Of a stretch of DNA of 64,000 nt, positions 22,195-34,032 are shown piece after piece. The translations under genes and the position numbers were made by a program. The first letter of the stretch is position 1. Each line of letters opens with the position of its first letter. Below the pieces are notes generated by a model. It was given only the letters and a program-made list of their open reading frames with translations. It made no database searches and had not been told where the DNA came from. The DNA lies in NCBI GenBank assembly GCA_948567375.1, contig OX419759.1:55529493-55593492 (forward strand). The letters run 5' to 3'. The stretch comes from Lunularia cruciata. Taxonomy: Eukaryota; Streptophyta; Marchantiopsida; Lunulariales; Lunulariaceae.

Positions 22195-22917
22195 TTGGTA
22201 AAGAAGAGTAAAAGCGGGGAGAGGAAGAGGATGAGTGTGCAAAGAAGAAGGAAGATAAATGCAAAATTAATTGTTGTCAATAGAGTGCTAGAAGGCAATC
22301 CGGTGAGAGTGCTGATAGACATTGGGGCAACAAAGAATTTCTTGTCTTGCTCTGTTATAACAAGGTTAGGGATGAAACTAGAGAAGGATGAGAAGGACAA
22401 AGTAGAGTTACCTAATGGTCAAACAAAGAGGATTGAGTCATTACCTAGAAAGGTAATACTCTCTATAGGTGGGTATCAAGAAGCAATCAAGTGGTGAGTG
22501 ATACAACTAGCTCGTTATGACGTGATCTTAGGTATGCAGTGGATGGAGCACTATAATGCCATAGTGGATTGGAGAAAGAAACTAGTGGAAAATAGTCAAT
22601 GGAAGATCATAAAGGCAAGAGTTGCCTCTGTAAGTCATAAAAACCACATCTATTAATAAGATAGATAAAATGTTTCATGGGTTTAATAAGAGAAGTCCAA
22701 AGTGCCCAACACAATGGAAAAATTCTTGAGAAATTAAAGGATGTGGTCAATGAGTTCCAAGATGTCTTTCTAGATGAATTACCCACAAGTTTACCACCAA
22801 AAAAGAGAGTATATCATAAAATTGAGATACTTCCTAGGAAGACACCTCCTTGTAAGGCCCCATATTGACTATCACCTCAAAAGTTGGAAGAGTGTAAGGC
22901 TCAAATTGAGGATATGT
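22195..22917 (+). pseudogene. pro-rt: Gypsy G protease and start of reverse transcriptase
   Basis: The frame at 22,195-22,497 contains VNRVLEGNPVRVLIDIGATKNFLS. Family proteases have D-S-G here, but this copy has D-I-G, so the catalytic Asp is kept and the Ser is lost. RYDVILGMQWMEHYNAIVDW near 22,515 is the conserved C-terminal protease block. RT begins with EFQDVFLDELPTSLPPKKRV (22,755) and runs to KLEECKAQIEDM (22,916), where repeat R interrupts it. Confidence 0.85.
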
Positions 22918-23880
22918 CACGCCATTTGTAGTGTCACATCAATTGTTTGGACACTAGAGTTCTAGTGATAGTAGTTAGAGGTATTTTGGCAATTACTCAT
23001 AGACTACTTTCCGATGGTCAGATTTTAGGTTTATGGTACTGACTTCATGGTAGGGCCCACCATCCACACCATCAGGTGTGCCATCAATAGGACCATTGGG
23101 ATGAGACCTAGGTCAAAATCAAGAGTATACCTTGGAAGTGTAGCTCCAGAGAGCTCCCTTCTCTGATGTTGAGTGTAAAGGACCGAAATCAAGGAGAGAA
23201 ATAGGAGAATGGAAACTCACATTGGGACACTTGAATGAAGGAAAACTCCAAATGCCTAGCATGAGCTTCGGCTTTGGTATTTATAGGTAGCATACAAGAC
23301 CCTTGAAGCTTCTCAAGAAGCTTCCTTGAGCTGCTTTCTTGGAGTGCAAGCCAAGTTAACAAGGAAGCTTTTCAAGAAGCTTCCTTCTAGAAGCCGCCTA
23401 CTTGGCGTGCAAGCTAAGCTAATAAGAAGCTTCTAGAAGCTTCCTTCTAGAAGCTACCTGCTTAGGGTGCAAGTTAACTAGTTGGGAAGCTTCCCAATAA
23501 GCTTCTTAGATGCTTCAAGAATATTCTAGGCTATTTTGTCTTATTCTCTACTTTGTAAGCCCGACTAACTTCATTGCTAAACTCCATATTGTTACATTGA
23601 GCCTTTGAGTTCTTGGCTAGAGTGGACAGAAAGCCGGTGAGCGTCACCTGGATTCTCTTAGCTAGAGTGGGTGTGGCTTGACTATAATCAGTGCCCTATT
23701 GTTGGTAAGTTATTGAGAATCAGATCAAGTATTGATTTGAGTTTGATTGATTTGAGTTATAAACGATCTGATTATTGTGTCACTTTAGAGTTTATGTATG
23801 GCTTATGTGTGAGTTGTGCTTCTATTGTGTATGATATTGATAGTGATGTATGTTGTGTAGCAATGTATATACATATGACA
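22918..23880 (+). repeat. Dispersed repeat R, copy b, inserted in gypsy G
   Basis: Interrupts the RT of G between matching words GATATGT (22,911-22,917 and 23,881-23,887), a possible 7-bp target duplication. The frame of G resumes correctly across it. This copy has the R interior (ATTCTCTTAGCTAGAGTG) and one terminal repeat (TGTGTCACTTTAGAG to ATATGACA) but lacks the leading one. It carries the 423-bp H solo LTR. Confidence 0.8.
23174..23596 (-). mobile_element. Solo LTR of gypsy family H (in R copy b)
   Basis: TGTAAAGGACC…ATATTGTTACA bounded by perfect TTGAG duplications (23,169-23,173 and 23,597-23,601). It has a TATA box on the - strand (CTATAAATACC, about 23,277-23,287) and several GAAGCTTC-type palindromes. 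It matches the 3' LTR of the H element at 61,962-62,328. A solo LTR forms when the two LTRs of a full element recombine. Confidence 0.93.
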
Positions 23881-25100
23881 GATATGTTGCAAAAGAGGTT
23901 TATCCAACCCAACATATCACCATATGGGGCTCCTGTATTGTTTTTGAAGAAGAAGGATAGAACAATACGCATGTGCATTGATTATTGGGGATTGAATCAA
24001 CAAACGGTGAAGAACAAATATCCATTACCTTGCATGGATGATTCATTTGATCAACTCAATAGAACAAGGCACTTCACCAAACTTGATTTGTGGAGCGGTT
24101 ACAACCAAATCAGGATTATGGAAGAAGATGTACACAAAATTGCCTTTTGAACAAGGTATGGTCACTTTGAGTACTTGGTGATGCCGTTTGGCCTCCAACG
24201 CTCCAGCCACTTTCATGAGTTTGATGAATGACATATTTTTGTCTATATTTGGATAAATCTGTTGTCATTTTTCTTGATGACATCTTAGTCTACAATAGGA
24301 CACTAATAGAGTACAAGCAACATATGCAAGAAGTCCTCTAGATTCTATGACAAAATCAATTGTATACCAAAATCTCAAAGTGTGAGTTTGGAAAATTTGA
24401 AGTAGACTACTTAGGGCATAGAGTAAGTGTAGAGGGTATCCAAGTGTTAACAGATAAAGTAGAGGTCATTCAAAAATGGGGTGCTCCAGAAGATCAGACT
24501 CAACTCAAGAGTTTCTTGGGATTAATGAGGTTTTATTGTTGATTTATCAAGGACTTCTCCAAGATTGCACAACCTCTAATAGCACTATTAGGCAAGGGGA
24601 AGAGGTGGATATGGGGAATTGCACAAGAATTGGCCTTTCAAGAGTTGGAAAATGCATTACTACATGCACCAATCTTGAAATGGTATGACCCAAAACATCC
24701 AATCAAGATGGCTATAGATGCATCAAGTGTAGCAATAGGAGTAGTCCTACAACAAGAATGGCAAGATGGATGGCATCCAATTGCATATTTCTCTCACAAG
24801 TTGCTATTGGTAGAATGCAACTATCACACCACGAAATGAGAAGAGTTGGTAATTGTCCTTGCAACCAAGCATTGGAAGCACTATTTGGATGAGAAGACAT
24901 TTGTGGTAGAGATGGACCACAAACCTCTAGTCTATATCAAGACACAAAAAGATCTTTCTCATCAATAGATTTGGTGGGCAGAATGGAGACAACATTCACA
25001 CATGACAATCAGATATGTGGAAGGCAAGAAGCAACTTGCAGATGCATTCACCCAAATGCTAATGGCAAACAATTGGTGGTGGAAATCAAGATGAACCTTG
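23881..25100 (+). pseudogene. rt-rh: Gypsy G reverse transcriptase and RNase H
   Basis: Continues from the R insertion with [35 protein letters not shown] (the usual YR is YW), and [15 protein letters not shown] with the first catalytic Asp. The palm box FLDDILVY (near 24,275) keeps both Asp. RNase H starts with IKMAIDASSVAIGVVLQQE (24,700) and continues through WHPIAYFSHKLL, ELVIVLATKHWKHYL and VEMDHKPLVYIKTQKDLSHQ to VEGKKQLADAFTQM (25,020-25,060). Stops at 24,148, about 24,345, 24,541 and 24,837 break the frame. Confidence 0.88.
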
Positions 25101-25149
25101 AATTCTAGCTCAAGATTTGTGTTGCTACAAAAATTGATCCATAGATTGT

Positions 25150-26545
25150 AGGTGCTCAATCATTCAAAGGCATCACCAGCACCCAAGGAAATCACCTTCA
25201 ATGATGGTAGGTTGTGGATCCTTGATGATATGGATCTAAGAACCACCATCCTAGCAGAATGTCATGATTCTACCATTGTAGGTCACATTGGAATGGACAA
25301 GACCTTGGATGCAGTCAAACGCCATTACTATTGGCCCAAGACAAGCAACGATGTGATGGAATATCCTCGGAGTTGCTTACTTTGTCAAAAACTAAGGCTT
25401 CTAATCAAGCTCCCATAGGACTCTTCCAACCTCTTCCCACTCCTATACAACGTTGGGAACAAGTAAGCATGGATTTGGCTTGTGAATTGCCTAAGACCAC
25501 CTCTAGGTTTGATTCCATCATAGTCTTTGTTGACCAACTCAGCAAAATGATTCATGTGCGTCCTACCACCAAGGATGTGATTGCCCCACAACTAGCTCAA
25601 TTGTACTTAGATGCAATCTTTTCTCATCACGGCTTGTCTCGAGTACTCATCATAGATAGAGGCATTCAATTCACTAGTTTATTTTGGAGAACACTCTTTG
25701 GGTTTTTCAAAACAAAATTGGCTATATCTATAGCTTCCCATCCACAAACAGATGGAAAGATATAGAGGGAAAATTACACTATTGAGGACATGCTTCGGGG
25801 CTTTATTTTGGATGAGCAAGAGAGTTGGGATACCTTACTCCCATTGGTGGAATTTGCGTACAACAATTTAGTGAATGCCTCCACACAAGTCACACCGTTC
25901 TTCCTCATGTATGGATAGCATCCTTTCACACCTTCAAGCTTGATGAAGGTCCATCCGGTGGCTACCAAGGTGGACATTATCAACACTTTTGTTTCTAGAA
26001 TCCAAGAGGGGGTGGAGCAAGCCAAACACAAGTTATAAATTGCCCAAAATTGACAAAAACAATATGGAGATACGCACCGCCAACACATGGAATTCAATGT
26101 GAGAGATCCAGTCTGGCTGTCAACCACCAATCTCAAGTTAGTTGGTCCTCATAAGCAAAGACCTTGTTTTATTAGACCTTTCTCCTTCCTTCATTGCATA
26201 GGAGCCGTGGCCTATCATCTCAAACTACCGCCACATATGAAGATCCACCTGATGTTTCATGTTTCCTTATTATGCCAATATGCTCTCCGGCCACCCCACT
26301 TCTCTTCCATCCAAGAAAGTTGACCTTGTCCAACCATGGTTGATGACACCAAGGAGTATGAAGTCAAGCTCATTCTCCATAAGCGCATCCGGGGTACTCA
26401 CCATCCACGTGTGGAATACTTGGTACATTGGAAAGGGTACCCCTTGTATGAAGCAACATGGGAGCCAATAGCCAACTTGACCCATGCACTAGTGTTAGTG
26501 AAATCTTTTGGGCAACAACTTCGCAACGAGGACATTACGTCTTAA
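25150..26545 (+). pseudogene. int: Gypsy G integrase with C-terminal chromodomain
   Basis: The HHCC finger reads HDSTIVGHIGMDKTLDAVK…CLLCQ (25,265-25,390). The core has MDLACELPK (first Asp, 25,470), LIIDRGIQF (second Asp, 25,650) and SHPQTDGKI (25,736), after which an in-frame TAG stops it before the usual Glu-containing block IEDMLRGF. GPY/F-like sequence and PPHMKIHLMFHVSLL follow. The chromodomain occupies 26,345-26,530: EYEVKLILHKRI, RVEYLVHWKGYPLYEATWEP, NLTHALVLVKSF. In chromoviruses this module steers integration to particular chromatin marks. Confidence 0.9.
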
Positions 26546-26556
26546 AAGGAGGGAGG
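26544..26556 (+). promoter_or_regulatory. Gypsy G polypurine tract
   Basis: AAAAGGAGGGAGG lies directly upstream of the 3' LTR and would prime plus-strand synthesis. The same tract adjoins the G2 LTR on the - strand (60,880-60,900). Confidence 0.9.
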
Positions 26557-26558
26557 TT

Positions 26559-27301
26559 TGTAATACCAATAGCTAGATAGATGATCTAGAGATGAAATTT
26601 GGTTTGGTAACATCTTGAAAAATGTTATACATGATGGACTTAGTAGATAAGCTAGAGGTATCACCAAAAGAGTACTTCTAATAATAGGCCAAAAAACCAA
26701 AACATGCTTGGAAACTTTAGAATCAATAACTAGGCATATGATCTAGAGGTGAAACTTGGGGTGGTGACACCTAGAAGGATATTACACATGATGGAGAATG
26801 TAGATTAGATAGAAGTACCACCAAAAGAGCACTTCTACTAATAGAGCAAAAGCCAAAAATAGCCTAAAAACTCTAAAGCTATTTTTGGAGGCCTAAACGA
26901 ATGAATTAGGCCTAAAAAATGGAGACATTTCCCTCCCCCAAGGATCAAGGGCATGTCTTCTCCCCCCATTTTCTGTCTCATTGAGAGATTTCCAATGGTA
27001 CCTTACCCATGCAATTTTGAGTTGCCTATAAGAAGATTCTCTAAAGATTCCCTTTGGTCAAACTCATTTGACCAACAAGATAGGACAAGGACTGACATGT
27101 CACCAACCCAAACAACTAATCCAAGGATGGAGCTCATTGATAGGTCACCAATCCATGTATCTGATCCAAGGGTGGAGCTTCCTTTGAGGGGATCCTCTTT
27201 GCTATATAATAAGAGAAGTTGCTCCTTTGGGGCATTGGAGGATTGAATGTGAAATTTTTGTTTTCTCTCTTGAAGACTTCTCTTGTCCTCGGAGTATTAC
27301 A
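26559..27301 (+). repeat. Gypsy G 3' LTR (743 bp)
   Basis: Begins TGTAATACC and ends GGAGTATTACA, like the 5' LTR. TATATAAT near 27,203. It differs from the 5' LTR by scattered substitutions and small indels, so the insertion is not recent. Confidence 0.92.
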
Positions 27302-27432
27302 AATATCTAGTTGCTTCAACTCCAAGTTATGGAATGCAACTATTGCCAACAATGCATGATTTGAAGAGATTTTTATGAATGGTGAAAAAATCTCATTGAA
27401 GTCAATATCTTGTTTATGACTATAACTATAAC
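27302..27432 (-). pseudogene. rt: Copia B reverse transcriptase, middle part
   Basis: On the - strand this matches copia A 7,410-7,530 (words GCATTGTTGGCAATAGTTG, CATAACTTGGAGTTG). It is bounded by gypsy G on one side and an H solo LTR on the other. Confidence 0.85.
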
Positions 27433-27860
27433 TATAACAATATGGAGCTTACCGATGAGTTAGTTAAGACTAATGAAGTAGTGTTTGGGCCAAAATAGCC
27501 TAAAATATTCTAGAAGTATCTAGGAAGCTTCTTTGGAAGCTTCCCGATTAGCTTAACTTGCACCGCAAGTTAGTAGCTTCTAGAAGGAAGCTTCTAGAGA
27601 AGCTTCCAACTAGCTTAGCTTGCATGCCAAGTAGACAACTTCTAGAAGAAAGCTTCTTAAGAAGCTTCCTGGTTAATTTGGCTTGTACTCCAAGAAAGTG
27701 GCTTGAGGAAGCTTCTTGAGAAACTTCTCAAGAGTCTTGTATGCTCCCTATAAACACAAGAGCCTAAGTTCATGCTAGGCATCCAAAGTTTTCCCACATT
27801 CAATCATCCCAATGTGATTTTCCATTATCCTAGTTCTCTCCTTGGTCTTAGTCTTTTACA
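27433..27860 (+). mobile_element. Solo LTR of gypsy family H (in copia B)
   Basis: TATAACAATATGG…GTCTTTTACA, 428 bp, between perfect ATAAC duplications (27,428-27,432 and 27,861-27,865). The terminal TG has changed to TA. It contains the repeated GAAGCTTC/TCTAGAAG blocks and TATAAA box of the family. Confidence 0.92.
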
Positions 27861-27865
27861 ATAAC

Positions 27866-30465
27866 ACTTTGCTACAAGCCTTGCTTTGTATCAATCGCCA
27901 CCAGTTTTTGGAAGTCCTTTCATCCTCCAAAATATCCATCTACTACCAATTGCCTTCTTTCCCATAGGCAATTTTTCAAGTCTCCAAGTTTGGTTTTTGG
28001 CCAAAGACTTCATCTCCTCTTCCATTCACGGTGCTATCTTTGACTCTTGATCTTGCATTGCCTCTTTATATGAAGAGCTCACCATTCTCCCTAAGAAGAG
28101 CATAAGCTCCAAATGAATCATCAAATTGCTTTGAAGATGTTTTATCACTATTTGGATACCTATGTTCATGCATAACTTTTGGACTTTGCTCTTTTGATAG
28201 TTCACTTGGTAGATATACAAGAGGTGAGATGCTTTCATTTCCAGCATTAAACTCTATCTAACAACATCTGATTGAAATTTTTCTTTTGCTTTTTTATAGA
28301 GTTATCATCTCCATCATACTAGTCTCATAAAAAACTACCTACTTATAACAAGGCAACACCTTTTCTGGATCCCATAATCTATATCCCATTGTATCCTTCT
28401 CATATCACAAGAATATACATTTTCTAGATTTGTGATCTAACTTAGTCCTTTGCTCGTGTTGAATATGAACATAAGATATGTATCAAAATACTCTGTGAAA
28501 AGTAATCAATATGCCAACATGTCCATTTCTCCATAGGAGTCCTATACTCAATAACGGTGAAGTGAGAAATGTTTACCAAATGACAAGACATATTAATAGC
28601 TTTTGCCCAAAAGCTCTTCTCCAATATGGCATTGCTTAATGTACTTCTTGCTTTCTCCAAGATTGTACAATTTATCTGCCCTACCACACCATTTTGAGTG
28701 GTGGTATGGTAAAGTGATGGATTATCTATTCACTCTTATAGTATCCATCATACTCTCCACCATTATCAGATCTCAAACACTTCACTTTCCTTCCAATTTG
28801 TTTCACCATTATCAATTTCCAATGTTAAAAGATAGAGAAGACCTTTGATTTTTGCTTCATGGTGTAGACAAATACTCCCCTAGACTAATCATCAACCAAA
28901 GATAAAAAAAATATGATACTCTAGATTTTGAGCTATAGGTATAGGTGTAGGGTCCCAAATGTCAGAATGCAAATAGTCCAAAATTCCCTTTGTGCAATGA
29001 AATCATGTAGAAATCTTACTCTTTTAAAAGCTATAAGTTACAATTTTGTGAGCATTTTGTAATAAGAAAGCAATGAAGAGTAAGATTTCTACAAGATTTC
29101 ATTGCACTCATTAGACCTCTTTCACTCATATGACCCAAACATAGGTGCCATAAGTGAGTGAGATCTTTGGGAGCTTCTTTTTCAGAAATCATGGTTGTTA
29201 CTCCTCTTCTAATGGTATCTCCAACCGGCTCATAAAGATTTCCTATCTCCTTTCTCTTCATTACAACCAATGCTCTTTTTGATACCTTGAGTGTTCCATT
29301 TTATGCTCCCACCTCCAATCATTTGAGTCCAAAGTATCAAGTGATATCAAAACTTTCCTTAACTCAAGAACATGCATCACATCAACAAGAGTTCTCACAA
29401 CACCATCAAACATCTTAATGCATATTGTACCAATGCCAATAGCTTTACAAGCCATGTTGTTTCCCATTATTACAAATCCTCCATTGAATAATTTGTACTC
29501 ATAAAACCACTCCTTTTGGACACATATGGCAAGAGCAACCTGAGTCCAGTATCCATGAATTATTAAATTGATCTTTGTCTTGGGTAACAAATAGAACATC
29601 ATCCATAAATCCATATGACTCAGCAAAACATGCTTGATCTGAAAGTTGACCTTTATCATTGCTGGAATCAAGCCTCTTGCTATTACAATCTTTCTTAATA
29701 TGCCAGGCCTTGCCATGAATCCAGCACTTGGCCTTTTGAGCCTCTAATTCTAGAACTTGGATCTTGATTTACTCTTGATCTGATCTCTATCTATTGTCCT
29801 TCCTATGATGAATATAGCCTTTCAATTTTTCTTTTCTTGGTTCAGTCTTGTCCTCATCTCATTGGGCAATAGTGTTGAAGTGACCTCCTCAAAGTTTATA
29901 TCATCCTTCCCATATAAAAGAGTTGTGACTAGATGCTCATATTATGGAGCAAGTGAAGTCAATAACATCAGTACCTTATACTACTCTAACTTAACCTCAA
30001 TGCTCATTAACTCACAAATGATTTTGTTGAAAAAATTGAGGTGATCCATAATACTTTGGCCTTCCTTCATCTGCAACATATACAACACTTTTTTAAGATA
30101 TAATCTATTTGTCAAGGACTTTGTCATATGAAGGCTCTCTAGTTTGGCCCATAATTTGGGTTGTAGAGTCTTCATTCATAACATTGTATAGCACCTCATC
30201 AGCAAGGTTCAAGCTAATAGTGCTAATAGCTTTGAGATCTGCATCCTCCCACTCCTCATCACTTTGTCCTCAAGTCTTTTCCTAGTTCTCTGTGCAGTCC
30301 TTGTTGGACAAGTAGATCCCTCATCTTCAGTTGCCAAAACCCTAAGTTGTGCTTTCCATCAGACGTCTCCATTGCAAATTTAGCCTTTGATATCACCCTT
30401 GCCATTGCTTTGTTGTGTACTCACTTCTGGACCCACGTCATAGAACCCTCTTCTAGACCAACCTT
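27866..30465 (-). pseudogene. gag-pol: Copia B gag, protease, integrase and RT start
   Basis: On the - strand, starting at the primer site, gag fragments include MTKSLTNRLYLKKVLYMLQ and IMDHLNFFNKIICELMSIE (30,000-30,175). Protease and its frameshifted continuation (29,261-29,716) read KEWFYEYKLFNGGFVIMGN. The pre-integrase block is LWHLCLGHMSERGL (29,100-29,160). Integrase fragments include ILEKSFWAKAINMSCHLVN and TPMEKWTCWHID (28,500-28,680). RT start reads in several frames to 27,866. Many indels and stops are present, and the post-protease frameshift is the one found in copia A. Confidence 0.87.
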
Positions 30466-30477
30466 GCTCTGATACCA
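30466..30477 (-). promoter_or_regulatory. Copia B primer-binding site (tRNA-iMet)
   Basis: The complement reads TGGTATCAGAGC, two bases after the LTR end, exactly as in copia A. Confidence 0.93.
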
Positions 30478-30479
30478 AT

Positions 30480-30800
30480 CGTTACAAAACCAAGCTCGAG
30501 CAACTCTACCAACAGCATATCATAAATCCCATTGATTCAATCATCAAGGATAACTTGAAACAACATGCTCCACTTCTTGTCCCAGAAGCTACCTCCACGG
30601 CTGAAATATATCCACACCCAACAATTACTCGCTATATATATATATAGTTCCTCATCACTTTCATCCTGCTGGACTCCTGCAATATTGACCAGCAAGATTT
30701 TGTGAATATTTACCACTCAAGGTCTCTTATCAATATTATCCTCTGCATACTCAACCGAGTACCAAATTATCACCCTAAATTTAAGGCACGTCCCGCTCCT
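30480..30800 (-). repeat. Copia B 5' LTR, approximate
   Basis: The - strand upstream of the primer site shares GAATCAATGGGATTTATGAT with the copia A LTR end. A TATATATATATA box lies at about 30,636-30,650. The terminal CA is CG here. The outer LTR end cannot be fixed from the sequence, so 30,800 is a guess. Confidence 0.5.
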
Positions 30801-31400
30801 GGTTGATGCAACTTTCAAGGTGAACACTCACTAACAAAACTTGAATAGCAAGCCATACACAACAGGTACCCTGACTCACATAAAAATAATGACTGAAAAT
30901 TCCCCTCAAACGACCAACACGAGAAACCTACGACTCATCTCTAGCTCCAATTTACCAGCAAGTGTTGTTTATTTCATGATATATGCAATACTATACTTTG
31001 CCTTGGTGCAATGTCCTTTCATTTTGGAGACCAGACTGTCAAGGAATCCATCTGAACATGAGTAGCTTCTCTAAGATTAAACTATAAAGATTAAATTGAA
31101 TCAAACATGATGAGACTATGGAGAGGACAAGTTTCATTCATATACTACAATGTTGTACTTTGGTAGTTCATTGAAATAAAGCTAGCAACTCAGAGTCAAT
31201 CTTTGTCCCTATGCTGTGTGGTGCATTCTTTGGAATGTGATTCATAATAAACGTTACATGGTGGTATACTATTCACTATCAATAGAGTATGATGGACGTT
31301 GAACCTGAGTGAGCACTTTAAAATAGTTACTTATTTCCTTGGGAGTTTTCCCTGCTTGTATGAGACTCATTTTGATTTCATGATTGTGCTTTGATTCTAA
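30801..31400. other. No recognisable gene
   Basis: No conserved frame. It may contain the outer part of the copia B LTR. Confidence 0.4.
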
Positions 31401-31418
31401 ACTCTTCTCCTTAAATTT

Positions 31419-32561
31419 CTAAACCCTAGCTTTTCTTTTATCTGCACTCAATTTTTTCTCAATTTCAATTTTCATCTTCTTTGTCTCTAATCTAACACGC
31501 TCTGCTTCTATTCTCATCATTGTTTTCTCTCTCTTCCTCATGTTGGTGGCTTCTAGTTCAGCTAGTCGTAGCCTCTCTCTGGATTCTATAGTATCTGCCT
31601 TCAACATGGTAATTTTTGCTAAATCATGAGACAATGACATACTAGGTGACAACTTGGGTACCTTACTTGCCAATATTCCACCTTTCCTCCTCTTTGGGTC
31701 ACGTTCCTCTTCTTGGTCGGCAAAAGCACAATCCATCTCTTGTAGAAATTAAAGGCGGTGGTGTAATGAAAGACGAGTCCTCGATCGGTGGAACAAATGG
31801 AGACTCATCCTCAGGTGATAGGATTCCATTTTCCATACCAGTTGGTAAAATTTCCACCCCTTGGGTGTGGAACTCGGAGCCCGAGTCAAGGAGCACCACC
31901 TCTGGAAGAGATGAGAATTGGGAGCACTCTTACGCACCTTCATGGACCTCCTCCTTGCCAACCTCACAAATCTTGCTCGAATTAGGATTACAATCTCCTA
32001 AACTTACCATTGCTGATGGACTTATGTTTGCTCTGGTCCCAAACATGGCTTCCATTCTTGCAAAATGCGGGCACATTCCATTTAATTTATCTTCTATAGT
32101 TCTCCACCCTTTGCCATATTCCTTCTTGGTGAGACCTTCTCCCATAGACTTGTTCTTAAGCTCCTGAGTTTCTTTGTACTATTTCATGTACCGCAACCAT
32201 TTCTTGTAAAGTCTGTCACCTATCATAGAAGTAGGAAATCCTTGATCCTCCCTAATCAAAAAGGTTGCCATGAAACTAAATGCGGTCAATTTCTGAATGG
32301 GCTTTTTGCAATTCCCACCATGAATCTATGCAAAATTCTCGGTGTCCTCCAAATAATCCAATATTTGGCTATAATAGTGTGTTGCCATGCAAAATCGTTC
32401 ATCCTCCTTGGTTTGCCCGGCACAAAAGAAGCCATCCTCAACAAGTCTCCAAATTTCCCTAATGGTTGTTGAGGTTGCAAATCCAAAGATGACTCTATAA
32501 GTCCCGGATCAGCGTCAATAAGTGAGTCTCCTACACTAAAACAAGGTACTTGATCTCCCAT
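31419..32561 (-). pseudogene. Broken SANT/trihelix-like gene with C-terminal coiled coil
   Basis: On the - strand an acidic N-terminal part (32,286-32,561: VPCFSVGDSLIDADPGLIES) leads, after a one-base frame change, into KEDERFCMATHYYSQILDYL, LIREDQGFPTSMIGDRLYKK and KKEYGKGWRTIEDKLNGMCP (about 32,100-32,440), with two TAG stops. Spacing of Trp/Tyr and basic residues resembles Myb/SANT-like DNA-binding proteins of plants. The last frame (31,419-31,736) has a basic motif DPKRRKGG, probably a nuclear signal, and a coiled coil (IESRERLRLAELEATNMRKR) of the kind found C-terminal to such domains. It could be a host pseudogene or the accessory gene of a PIF/Harbinger element. No transposase was found next to it. 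Confidence 0.5.
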
Positions 32562-33415
32562 TGCAAAACATTTGTTGCACTCCTAGCGTAAGAATTGTCA
32601 GAATCATTGCACTCTAATCAATTTCTTGGTTGCCGCACGATAGCAATGATCATTTCCCACACCAATGTGAAACTACAAAACCGCTGTTAGTTGCCTGACA
32701 ACTTGCACATTTGCTCCAGAGGGTGGTGAATTTGAGTTTAGAAATTTGAATTGTTGGGCGGGGCCATTTTGGATCTTGAATACGGAAACCAAATCATCAA
32801 TCATATGTTACTCAACTGACCATGTGGCCATCCTCTTGAGGACAAATGTCACTCTATCTGACAATCATTTATTTAGTTACGGCATTCCCAAACATCCGTA
32901 ACATATGATTTGATTTTTATAAATGAATGCAATTTGCAAAATATATCTCTTAACTAAAGTTACAAAGCATTTAGTTATTACAATCTTGTATTGTTATAGA
33001 GTTACTAAAAATTATTACAAAGTTTGTTATTTATCCCGTAGACATCCATCAAACCTATTTTTGAAACCCCCTATTATCATGATGATTGCACCAACTACAC
33101 AATGGGAAAGTGTAGTTAGCGCAAAAGGATGTCTGAAAGCAGTCCATACTTTTGGCCAGGCTGTAGCAAAAAACATGATAATGATGAGCTAGTGTGCATT
33201 GAGCTGGAGGGCCTGTTTCAAGGACTCTTAGGGTTGGGGTGAGTCTATGAACGTTGAGCAAATTCATACATAATTTGAATTTCTAAATGAGAACAGGTTT
33301 AGTCTACATATCAATTAGATTTATTTATGTGTCAACTTTTTGTAAATTAATCTCACCATTTGTGACAACTTTTTGGGCAAAATGATGTCTTGAGGTCAAT
33401 ATGCTTCGTCCTTGA
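32562..33415. other. No recognisable gene
   Basis: AT-rich sequence with no conserved frame on either strand. No terminal repeats were identified. Confidence 0.5.
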
Positions 33416-33935
33416 ATGATGTACTTGATTCTTTTGAATGATATACTTATATTTTCACTCTTGCTATCACAAAAAAGTATGGACTTCATATTATTAGGGA
33501 GTATTATATCCTTGGCTAGTGTTTATAGCCATGTTGCCTCTTTAGCAGCCTCAATTGTTGCCATATATTCTACCTTTATAGTAGAAAGAGAAACAATAGA
33601 TTGAAAAGTAGATTTTCAACTCATTGCACCACCAACATATGGAAAAATAAATCTTGTTGTAGGCCTTCGCTTATCCGAGTCTGTTGCAAAATCAGATTTC
33701 ACATGCCCTGTAATTCCTCCTTGTTCCTTTACACATCAAAGTCAATGCTTATATTTATAATCCCTTTCAAGTAATGAAATATCCACTTCACAAATTCCCA
33801 ATGTTGTTTCCTTGGATTTTCCATACATCAACTCACCATATTCACGGTATATGAGATGTCTGGTCTAGCGCAGACCATAGCATGAATTAAACTCCCAACA
33901 ACACTAGCATAAGGAATATTTGACATAAATGCAAG
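33416..33935 (-). pseudogene. rh: Copia C: RNase H fragment
   Basis: The - strand reads MSNIPYASVVGSLIHAMVCA then RPDISYTVNMVS, MENPRKQHWEFVKWIFHYLKG, SDFATDSDKRRPTT and SIVSLSTIKVEYMATIEAAKEA. These are in order the RT connection and RNase H of copia elements (catalytic Asp in SDFA, Glu in EYMA). One frameshift and several stops break it. Copies A and B end before this region, so this is a separate fragment, perhaps of a related element. Confidence 0.87.
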
Positions 33936-34032
33936 CTAGCCAAGCTTGGGTTGCACCTAATACTTCCAACCTGCACTTGGAAGCTTTAAGTGTGCATATG
34001 TGAGCTCATGGCAATCCACCCCATCACCACAA

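Larger units (their letters stand above)
19748..27301 (+). mobile_element. Ty3/gypsy chromovirus G, both LTRs, nested in copia B
   Basis: TGTAATACC…GTATTACA LTRs at both ends, a tRNA-iMet primer site, a polypurine tract, and gag-protease-RT-RNase H-integrase-chromodomain in gypsy order identify a chromovirus. The 5-bp flanks are AATGT (19,743-19,747) and AATAT (27,302-27,306), a target duplication with one change. The element splits the copia B RT. Its RT is interrupted by repeat R (22,918-23,880). Multiple stops and frameshifts make it non-autonomous today. A second member of the family, G2, is at 60,304-61,961. Confidence 0.93.

Noticed and set aside
23174-23596. Multi-stem hairpin gene or microRNA precursor from repeated AGAAGCTTCT palindromes
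   Set aside because: The whole segment is a solo LTR with target duplications, and the palindromes are an LTR feature shared by all H copies.
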